DNA of 64,000 bases from Clarkia xantiana subsp. parviflora (lineage: Eukaryota > Streptophyta > Magnoliopsida > Myrtales > Onagraceae), in contig JAPTYO010000005.1 in the NCBI GenBank assembly GCA_036873135.1, forward strand, positions 13,680,166 through 13,744,165. The letters run 5' to 3'. Position 1 is the first letter of the stretch, and the number at the start of each line of letters is the position of its first letter. Of the stretch, positions 55,641 to 64,000 are shown in pieces. Below the pieces are notes generated by a model. The model saw only the letters and a list, made by a program, of their open reading frames with translations, was not told where the DNA came from and did no database searches. The position numbers were made by a program, and so were the translations under genes.

Positions 55641-55861
55641 TTTCACACGAGTTTCCTCTGTGGGCTTCTTCTTCCCGAATTCTTCCTTCGTGGGCTTCTT
55701 CTGTTAGAAAGTAATAATAATAATAAACTTGTTTCTAGATAGTCTAAGTTAGTTGGGAGATTGTCATTAAGACTAGGTAGTTGAGAAGTAGCATTAATGC
55801 TAAGTAGTTGGAAAGTATGTCTAGAGCTATCTTCTTGTACCTATAAATAGATGATGGGGAT
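55641..55861 (+). repeat. Possible LTR fragment (TGTTAGAAAG start)
   Basis: After TGTTAGAAAGTAATAATAAT come repeated phrases (AGTAGTTGAGAAGTAGCATT, AGTAGTTGGAAAGT) and CCTATAAATAG, a TATA-like box. This suggests the 5' half of an LTR cut by the following gypsy LTR. Not confirmed. Confidence 0.35.
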
Positions 55862-56516
55862 TGTTAGATATTTGTCCAATTCGGGTTCGTATTTACATTT
55901 CGGGCCTCGCAAAATACTCCAAAACACGTAAAAGAACTCTTCCGCGGACACCCAAGTCCAAAAACGGTCTGGAATACGCGCAGTACCCGGGCCAGGGGAC
56001 TTCCGGATTGCTAAACAATCCGGGTAGGTCCGGATTACCGACGTTCTCCGCGCGCTTATCCCGGTTATTTTGCCAAGTACCAAAAGTCAGTGCACGCATA
56101 GTCCACCTTGATGACGGTATACGTTTTCCTTCATACCGACATCAAACCGTTCAAAACTGCGCTTGATCATTTGGTTCCCTATAAATAGGGACCTAGGTCT
56201 CCCATTTTAGAGAACTCCCTCATTTTTTAGCATTTCGTGCTCTGACTTCTCTCTAAAAAGTCTTTCTCTCTCTAAAAGATTTTGACTTGAGCGTCGGAGA
56301 GGGCCCAACCAGCATTCCCCCCCTCTTCCACGCTGGTTACTGCCCCTTGTGCAGGACCCGGAGTTCGAGAGATAAAAGTCGGGAAGTTGAAGATCGGTTC
56401 GAGGATCGTGTCCCAAGGTTCGCGGCATGCAGACAGATACCCGTTCCTGTGCACACATCCAGAGCCCGTTCGTGGGAGAGAAGCCCGAAGTTACCCAAGT
56501 TGAAGCAGACTTAACA
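55862..56516 (+). repeat. LTR of gypsy element IV
   Basis: 655 bp, TGTTAGATATTTGTCC...GACTTAACA, with CCCTATAAATAGGG at about 56177-56190. A primer binding site follows directly (TTTGGCGCCGTTAGCGGG). Same family as the LTR of element II. No second LTR was found. Confidence 0.8.
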
Positions 56517-56567
56517 TTTGGCGCCGTTAGCGGGATTCGAACAAAAAGCAGTTCCATACCGCAAGCT

Positions 56568-57569
56568 ATGACAGGAAGACGAACGAAGAAGGCGGGTGCA
56601 AGCAAGCGAAAGCCGACAATAAGCCAACCAGGACATTCTCACATTCCAGACGCAGAGTCTACCGCCTCATCCGTGCCAACCGCAAACGTGCCTTCCGCAC
56701 AGCACGGTCCCGAAGTTCAGAATAATGCATCAGCACACGAGTTCGATCAAAGGACGGGGATCAATGAAGAGTTCCCATACGGGATTCCAGCCAACAAACA
56801 GAAGCAGGCAACAAGTCAGCAGGATCATTTGCACGTTCATAAAGACATGTTCGCTGCATCCTCCATGCCAACAAGCAGTGTGCCTTCCGCACAGCATGGC
56901 CTTAAAGTCCAAAATACAGCATACATTGCATTCCATCCGGAAAAAATGGCAAACGTACACATGATCCATGGAAACTTTGATGCTGAAAGCGAGAAGTCAT
57001 ACGAGCTAGAAGTGTACATTGTAAAGACAATGCACAAGTCCCATGATACCAACATGGAGTATGTCGACATAAAGGAGGCCGTCACAAAGGATGACGCCTT
57101 TGAAGATGTTATTGGTTTTTCATCAAAGGACAAAGAGCACATTGCGTACCAAGACTCCTTGGTCATAACCACGCAGAAGTCGACAAGAAGTCGACTTGGA
57201 TCCTCCCACATGCCTATTGCCACATCCAATGCTTTCTTCATACCAACAAAAAATGCATCCTTCGCACAGTGCGACCAAGGAGTCCTCCAATACAAAGGTG
57301 TCAACCCGCCACCACCTGTCACCCCTACCATGATGACCGCGCTTGAAGAGCTGCTTGCATTCCGAAAGATGTTAAGGAACCAAGGATATGCCCCGCCACC
57401 ACCACCTCTGCCTCCAATCAACGAACAAGTCGATGAGACAAGAACAAAGTCCCGAGTCACAAGTCATCAAGACACACCGCACCAAAGAATAGGGGGCAAT
57501 ACACGAAAGGTACCTTCCAGTACCAACAACCAAGGCAAGGAGCTGCACGCTTATACAACCCGTATGTGA
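56568..57569 (+). pseudogene. Rearranged leader/protease-linker/Gag ORF of gypsy element IV
   Basis: Starts at ATG 56568 (MTGRRTKKAGASKRKPTIS), close to the PBS; 333 codons. The order is unusual. A basic leader repeated in part comes first, then VHMIHGNFDAESEKSYELEV and IGFSSKDKEHIAYQ, which are protease-linker sequences in element II. Then comes VTPTMMTALEELLAFRKML with a PPPPPLPP stretch, which matches the N-terminal part of Gag in element I. Protease-linker sequence thus precedes Gag sequence. No catalytic VDGG motif is present. Probably a recombinant, non-autonomous relic. Confidence 0.55.
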
Positions 57570-57868
57570 TAGCACAACACCAAGAAGGGGCATAGAAACA
57601 ACCTCCAACCTCCCGCTCAAAAATACACAAGGAAGGTTCTTCCACGAGGACAAGCCAAGACGATGCTGACATCCGTCACAAGGAGGGACGGAAAAAACCT
57701 GTTAATGACGATGATCTCCCAATCACGGGACTTACAACAAGATCCTTGAAGGCAATAATTGAGAAAAAGATAGACGCTTCCTAGGAGAAGAGACAACCGC
57801 AACAAAAGAGGTCATTCCAGTCAGACGTCCAAAGGCTCAAAAAGACCAATCTCGCCAAATGTGTTCCA

Positions 57869-58327
57869 TTGAAAACACCGCTGTCCGTAATCTTGAAAGA
57901 GATAAAGGAGACCAAACTGTGGAAAAAGCCCTCTAATTTCCGCAAGGGCCCACTGGGAAAAGATGAAAGAAAATGGTGTGAAAATCACGAAGTATATGGC
58001 CACGAGACGGAAAGTTGTGTTGGATTAAGGTTTCATGTAAACAGCTTAATCTTAAAAGGAGAAATGAAGAGGTATATCGACCAAGGCAATAAGCATCAAA
58101 AGAAGTCTCATGTGAAGTCTTCAGGAAAAGGCATAGGAAAAGAAAAGGCGACTGATAATACACTTATCGCCAAGCGCCGGAAAAACAACGTCATTCATGG
58201 AGCCAATTATGACAACTTAAACAGTCTTTGGAGCACGAAGGTGGAGATTGAAGAGCTCAACATGCTAGATGCACTGAGGATTTATGTGGCACGTGGCAGA
58301 ATCAACTTGCCGACAAATCACCTATGA
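57869..58327 (+). pseudogene. Gag C-terminal (zinc-knuckle) ORF of gypsy element IV
   Basis: 152 codons, with KWCENHEVYGHETESCVGLR (a CCHC-like knuckle as in other Tat Gags), a basic stretch, and NNVIHGANYDNL, which again resembles the linker before protease. The Retrotrans_gag core between 57570 and 57868 is missing or unreadable. No pol follows before the repeat block D. Confidence 0.6.
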
Positions 58328-58696
58328 AGACGTCAAACACATCATCAATCCCTTTATCTCCATTTTTGCATATTTACTTTAAGTCTTCTTATATTAAGTA
58401 CAACTTACGTTTATTAGCCTTAGTACAATTCAAAAGGAGCGATCAGTAGACACCTTCCTGTAATCCGTTGTACGAACTCCAAATATCTAATGAAGGTTAA
58501 ATCTACTTTCGTAGGTACATTATTATATCATGCATACTACCTTGGAATAATGCCAATTAACAACTACGCACATATTAATTGCGTCAACAACACAAGGTAT
58601 CGCACTAGGAACAACAAACGGCTTAGGCCATACAACATCCCCCATGCAACGGAGCCTCAAGCATTCTATACGCACAAGACTAAAAATCGCGCTGCA
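58328..58696. other. Tail of element IV, no gene
   Basis: AT-rich; a 98-codon frame (58490-58786) crosses into block D and has no recognised domain. Confidence 0.4.
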
Positions 58697-58962
58697 AAAG
58701 TGTTTAACCAAACCAAAAGAGGGACGAGATACAAGGCTGACAGCGAAGAGTTAGACGAAGTTTCAAAAAATGTTGGGAGTAAGTAACCACTGTTTGTGAC
58801 ACATGTTGGTAAGTACAGATAACCTCTTTGGAGTCTTGCTCATAATTATGATAGGATACACGCTGTTTGGAAATGCATAATTGGTTAACGCTGGCTGTGC
58901 TACAACCCTGAAATCATACGGATTTATTAATTACCTTCTCAATAGGATCAAATTATTCTAAA

Positions 58963-60907
58963 CTAGAAAGAAGAATCCAAGAGTGTGCTAGAGAAATTGA
59001 AGTCCATGAATTTTGAATGCGGATAACTCTCGTATTTATATTGGTATGAGATATGTTATGAATTTAATTTGATGGACTTTGTCTTGTGTTATTATGAATT
59101 TGATTTGATGGACTTATGTTATGGGAGATGTTATGGATTTAGTTTGATTTTGAAGTATTTGTCTTGTCTTATGTTATAGAACTAGATGGTTTAACCGCGC
59201 GTTGCGCAGTAATTATTTGTGTTATACAAATGTTAAGATATTATGAAAATTCAAATTTGATTTTGATAATTAATTTTGTTGATATATATGTTTTGAAATA
59301 ATTTATTTAAAGTAAATGAAACACTAATAAACTAATTTGTGTGTATATATAACAGTTTAATTTATATAATTCCACCTTAATGGAACATCTTATGCAACAT
59401 GTTGAACATATATATTCTATTTGTTAATTAATAGGTTTACTCATAACCCATTAAAATTCTTAGGTATTCCCATTTAGACTATTAAAATAAATAAATACGT
59501 AACAATTAAATATCTATCTTAATTATATTCTTATAATTGTAGTATCTAATATTTTTTTATATATTATTTATTTTTTAATATTAACATAAAAGTACAAATA
59601 TGAAGTATAATTAAAAGAAAAAAAAATTTTTTTAGTGTATTATTAATAATTGAATTGTAATGTAACATACCTAAAAACCGAAGCGATTTTCAAGATGCAT
59701 TAGGAGATTTGAAGAAATTCTAAAGTGTCCGTGTGTGCAAAAATATTACGTCTAGTAAATGTAACTTACATTCTTATAATTGTAGTATCTAATATTTTTT
59801 ATATATTATTTATTCTTTAATATTAACATAAAAGTACAAATATGAAGTATAATTAAAAGAAAAAAAAATTAATATTTTTAGTGTGTTATTAATAATTGAA
59901 TCGTAATGTAACATACCTACAAACCGAAACGATTTTTAGGATGCATTAGGAGATTTGGAGAAATTCTAAAGTGTCTGTGTGTGCAAAAATATTACATCAT
60001 ATTAGTAAATGTAACTTACAACCTAGTTGTACCAATAGAATTTAGTAAAAAAAAAAAATCATTTTTCTTAGTTGTCAACATTAACCAAATTATATTATAA
60101 TATAGATAGATATTTTGATATATAGATTTTCATATTATAGGATGCATCACTTAATTTGATTAATTTATGAATGGAACAAAAATATCTATTTTATGTTTTT
60201 TCTTTTCAAATTTATTAATATACTTAATATTATTTTATCAATTTTTTTTTTTTTACTTATTTATATTTTAAATGATGCAGTAATTTATTCACTTGTATTA
60301 ATTATAATATATTTTAGATACAAATTAAAAAATTTATTATAATAATTTTTATATATTTTTTTATAGATTCAAATATTGTTAAAATATATTGACTACAACA
60401 TGTATTTTATTATTATTAATTACTTATATCCTATATTTTCTTAGAAATAACCATTCATAAAATATTTAATTTTTTAATATATATTTTCTTAATATTATAA
60501 ATTTAGTTTTATAGTTATTTTTAATAGTTTTTACATTTTATTTTATTTACAAAAAGTCATATATTTTCTTAAAATTTTAGTTCAATTGAATTTGAATTTG
60601 CTAATGGTGTAGGCAATTGTAAATAACTATAATAGGGTTGCAAAATATGAATTTATTTATGTTGGGATGTAAAACTCAAATTGATTAATTTGTTAATGAA
60701 ACGGACATCAAGAGTGAATGAGGAGATTTTCTTTTATTTTAGGGCTCCATGTGGAAGAGAGATAGTTGTGACTTATATGTAACTTATCAAAGTATTAATG
60801 TGGACCAATGAAATAAAGTTATTTTAACAAATATGATAGAGAATGTTAGTTAAAAAACTTACTTGTCATGTTGTTGTATGTTCTATCAAGATTATATTAT
60901 ATATAGA
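58963..60907 (-). mobile_element. Helitron, minus orientation (1945 bp), precise A|T insertion
   Basis: The plus strand reads ...TTCTAAA|CTAGAAAG ... TATATATAGA|TTATATTC. The uninterrupted copy 1 reads TTCTAAATTATATTC, so the insertion added no target duplication and split A|T. The ends are CTAG on one side and TC (minus strand) on the other. A classic GC hairpin with CTAG occurs at an internal position (59182-59209, CTGCGCAACGCGCGG on the minus strand). This suggests the canonical 3' end is at 59182 and that 58963-59181 was added by read-through. No RepHel protein; AT-rich; contains a 244-bp tandem duplication. Confidence 0.85.
59526..60020. repeat. Tandem duplication, period 244 bp, two copies
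   Basis: ATTCTTATAATTGTAGTATC starts at 59526 and again at 59770. Both copies contain GATGCATTAGGAGATTTG and AAATTCTAAAGTGTC. They differ at few positions and in A-run lengths. Confidence 0.9.
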
Positions 60908-61632
60908 TTATATTCTATAAGCTTTCCGTAGACACAAAAATTGCATAATTTGGACTTGTAGAGATGAATTTATGGCCATTTAAAGTTGGACATTCAAATT
61001 TGTTTGGTTCGGTCGAAATTCCGAACCGACTCGTTTTAAGGTCATAAACAGGTATGTTACAATTTTATTCGATCTGAAAGGATTGTAGGACATTAAAGTA
61101 TGTTAGTCAAGCTTTTCATTGACGTTAAGATCATTCAAAACAGAGTTTTATGGAGAAAGTTATGAACCTTAGGAGTTGCATTTTCAAATCTGTTTGGTCA
61201 TTTTTGACAGTATTGTTTGATGACGATAAAAACCTATCATTTCGTTTTTGGGAAAACGAATTATACAGTATTAAATTAAATTAGATAAGATTTTCGTGGA
61301 CATAAAGATCGCTTATAATGGACTTTTATTGATGAAAATATGGTCTTTTAAAGTTGACAGGTTAATCTGAAATTCTGCAGTAAACCTAAACGTGTATACT
61401 AGCTTTAGGAGGCTCATTCGAGGGAACCAGACATCAGATTAAAGCACCATTTGCACCATTGGTATCGTGACTGAAAGAGGCTGGTCAAATATGTGGTAAA
61501 CTAAGCTTGACTCGGATTACTTATGGTGGTTGAGAACGATTCTATTGATTATGACACATATTTGAGTGTGCGGTCACGATTGAGATACATCACATCAAGA
61601 GTTACATTAATATATGTTGTTCGGTATTATAG

Positions 61633-61687
61633 GAATATTGATCGAATTTGATCAACGTTATGATTAAGATTTGGGGGGCCTAGTGCG
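61633..61687. other. Short spacer before copia C
   Basis: No feature; the end of block D runs into the copia LTR. Confidence 0.4.
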
Positions 61688-62876
61688 TGTTGGATTACAT
61701 GGCTAAATACTACGGAAACACAGAAACGTACATGCTAGTAATCACAATTACGCAGCGGAAGATGTGCACATACCTTAAACACTTTCTGTAGTCCCAAGAT
61801 CTTGCTGAGGGAGTTCTTGATCCACCGGACGGAACCCGTAGAGGTTTTTGTTAAGGATGCCCTACGCGGTATAGTCTCCACAACAAAGCCTCTGATCGAT
61901 TCTTGGCAGGGATAGATCTCACGAGTGTTTGCTTAAAGTAAATTGGCACACACTTGGTGGTGAAGGTGGTTCGGCCGAAACTAGGGTTACTAAAGGAGGG
62001 TTTTCTCTCAAATTACCACAAATGAGGAATTGTGAATTACCCTAATAAAACCCCTAATACTCCCTATTTATAGGAAGATCAAAGTGGACAACAGTGCACT
62101 TTGACCACACCTATATTTCGGCCGACCTTGGTGTATAAGGGAGGCCCAATTGCACCACGTTGTAAGGGAGACCTCTGTTAAAAAACATTAAATTGTACCG
62201 CGTTGTATCCTAGGTCAACTGTTAATTATCCAATTGCCTAGTTTCCATATAGGAATACTTGTCCAAGGCATCCGCACAAGTATTCAAAACCTTCAAATAA
62301 TATCTGGCTGGTGTCCACCTAGTGAATACAAGAGTCGGTGAATTACAGGTGAACTTGACCATCCCCATCGCTCATACCCTTAGTTAAACCCAACCGGTTT
62401 CCAAAGACATGGTCACTTGGCCTTTTTCTTCAGCACTGCCCTGGTAAGAGGGAAGCGAACATTGAGCCTTACCTTAGATATGAGCTCTGAGTCCATGAAG
62501 ATACTTCGGGTTCCTCTTCATAAGGCTCCCAGGATCAATCGCACGCTCGAGGTGAAGAAGTTTGCACCCATTCGAAGAATATGTCGTGTTACTCCGAAAC
62601 CAATTGATCGTTTTGCGTAACCAAGTTTACCCCTGGTTCTTAGCAAGTCTTGTTTCGGTAGAGGCCCACCACTCCTACAAGAAGACCGTGCCAGTTTGAC
62701 TAGGCAAAGCCCACATTTGACATAATATAAGCAGTGGATTGCGTCCTCTTACGAATTTGTTTATAGATCATTAAATCTGATGTAATCAAACATTTTGAGG
62801 TCGATGAATCATAAACTCGATTTGCAATTCTTTCATTTATAAAAAAATGTAACTTTCAATTATCAAAATTTTATCA
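61688..62876 (-). repeat. LTR of copia element C (3' LTR in element orientation)
   Basis: On the plus strand it starts TGTTGGATTACATGG and ends AAATTTTATCA, i.e. TGATAAAATTT...CCAACA on the minus strand. Homologous to the LTR at 31141-32845 but shorter because of a deletion near 62140-62170. It has the shared CCACCGGACGGAACCCGTA and the TATA-like CCTATTTATAGG (minus strand CCTATAAATAGG, about 62060-62075). Confidence 0.75.
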
Positions 62877-62894
62877 CTGATACGTTCCCATTTT

Positions 62895-63951
62895 TTAAAC
62901 CCTACGCAATCCAAGCAGTTTAACGTGCTTTTCAAATGTCTCTTTGCGTAATGGTTTAGTTAATAGGTCCGCTACCATGTCATCAATGGGCGAGTATTCT
63001 AAAGTGATTATATTGTCTTCGACCATAGATTTAGCATAATTATATTTCACATCAATGTGTTTAGTCCTACTATGGTACTTTGGATTCTTAACTGCCATAA
63101 AAGCTACCTGACTGACGGAGTACACCTTCACAGGCTTACTCCTGACATCGTCATCAAGCAGCGCAGTAAGAAGCCTTTTTAGCCAGACTGCTTCCTGTGC
63201 ATTTTTTGAGAGAGCAACGAATTCCGATTCCATCTTAGACATCGCGACACAGGATTGCTTCTTGCTCGTCATGAAATGGAGACATTAGCAAGGAGAAAGA
63301 GTCCTCCTGTGGTGGACTTACGATCGTCTAGATCGCCACCATGGTCGGCGTCACTGAAACTGGTCAATTCTAACTTCCAGCCCTCATAGCACAATACATA
63401 GTCGGCATTACCTTTCAGATACCGTATGATCCGTTTTACTGCCTTTAAATGTTGATAGCCAGGGTCTGATTGGAATCTTGCTACTAGGCCCATAGCGTTA
63501 CATATGTCCGGACGAGTGCAAAGCATGGCGTACATGAACTTCCGACCATGCTTAAATACTCTGCACTCTTCATTTATTCACGCTCTTGCTGGTTCTTTGG
63601 GCCGTCACGTTTTGACAACGCGCACACGAATACTACCGGCGTCTCCACGGGTTTGGCATCTTGTAATCTGAACCTTTTCAACAGTTTGTTGATATAGACT
63701 TCCTGAGATAGACATAACCTCCGGGCGGCACGATATCTAGAAATTTTAATGCCCAAGATGTACGTAGCCTCTCCCATGTCTTTCATTTCAAATACAGATG
63801 CCAACCAGGACTTTGATTCATTCATGAAACTCACATCGTTCGCAGCAATGAGTATGTCATCCACATATAAGGTTAAGATGACGTACTTAGACCAGAGGTC
63901 TTTGTATACACGCATGGATCCTCGTGGAGGTTCACGAATCCGTTTCCAACG
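62895..63951 (-). pseudogene. Ty1/copia RT and RNase H of element C, truncated
   Basis: Minus strand. ILTLYVDDILIAANDVSFMN (intact YVDD), FEMKDMGEATYILGIKI, LCLSQEVYINKLLKRF and DAKPVETPVVF (63574-63945); MYAMLCTRPDICNAMGLVA and SDADHGGDLDDRKSTTGGLF (63269-63535); RNase H with SKKQSCVAMSKMESEFVALS and YHSRTKHIDVKY, ending ADLLTKPLRKETFEKHVKLL (62895-63272). Two frame breaks. Close to copia A. The RT stops at about 63951, where extensin-3'UTR-like sequence begins. Confidence 0.85.
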
Positions 63952-64000
63952 AATACTTTTGTAGATGTGTACTGGGTGCAATAAAGGAAGGATATACGGA
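63952..64000 (+). other. Extensin 3'-UTR-like sequence at the window edge
   Basis: Forty-nine ungapped bases match 53968-54016 at 45 positions, including the putative acceptor (TTTTGTAG for TTTTGCAG) and the start of the second 3'-UTR exon. It continues beyond the window. It could be the 3' end of a second extensin gene or a captured fragment. Confidence 0.7.

Larger units (their letters stand above)
58697..61632 (+). repeat. Repeat block D, copy 2 (split by a Helitron)
   Basis: 58697-58962 and 60908-61632 together correspond to copy 1, apart from substitutions and a deletion of about 43 bp near 61480 (GACTGAAAGAGG|CTGGTC). The interruption is the Helitron at 58963-60907. Confidence 0.85.

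Overview
This is plant nuclear DNA, most likely from an eudicot. It carries one intact host gene, an intron-containing hydroxyproline-rich extensin with an embedded Ole e 1-type domain. Almost everything else is transposable elements: Tat-type Ty3/gypsy and Ty1/copia LTR retrotransposons, Helitrons and a hAT-like element, many of them nested or broken. I see no tRNA or rRNA gene, and no bacterial or phage feature. The species cannot be named from the sequence.

Layout. 1-1.3 kb: a short tandem repeat and a hAT-like non-autonomous transposon (449-1307). 1.7-12.1 kb: gypsy element I, decayed, minus strand (gag-PR-RT-RNase H-IN read from 11289 down to about 5610), with an intron-containing antisense ORF on the plus strand (1688-4152), a long tandem array (4590-5530) and one LTR (11323 to about 12090). 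13.1-16.9 kb: three Helitron 3' termini and two 5' termini, all in minus orientation. 17.2-20.6 kb: an LTR-like fragment and unassigned sequence. 20.8-21.2 kb: a spacerless perfect 312-bp palindrome next to a smaller one. 21.2-29.3 kb: gypsy element II, organised like element I (antisense ORF plus minus-strand pol) but without a gag core. 29.3-37.4 kb: copia fragments in both orientations, microsatellites and a chromovirus-like 3' end. 37.4-50.4 kb: a complete nest. A gypsy element (LTRs 37445-38311 and 49523-50386, target duplication ATGAT) has been interrupted in its RT by a second LTR element (40184-48418, target duplication TTAAT) that encodes only a Gag.

51.4-54.4 kb: the extensin gene, with TATA box, signal peptide, one coding intron, a probable 3'-UTR intron and a poly(A) signal. 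54.6-61.6 kb: two direct copies of a roughly 1-kb block. One copy is intact; the other is split by a Helitron at exactly the A|T dinucleotide preserved in the first copy. Between them lies a gypsy fragment (LTR 55862-56516). 61.7-64.0 kb: a minus-strand copia (LTR plus RNase H/RT). It ends abruptly against 49 bases that match the spliced 3' UTR of the extensin gene, so a second extensin-like locus may begin just outside the window.

The genes do not form a pathway. The extensin serves the cell wall; the rest is mobile DNA. The most informative structures are the antisense intron-containing ORFs shared by two gypsy elements, the Gag-only element with perfect target duplications, the Helitron with a paralogous empty site, the perfect palindrome, and the extensin-3'UTR match at the window edge.
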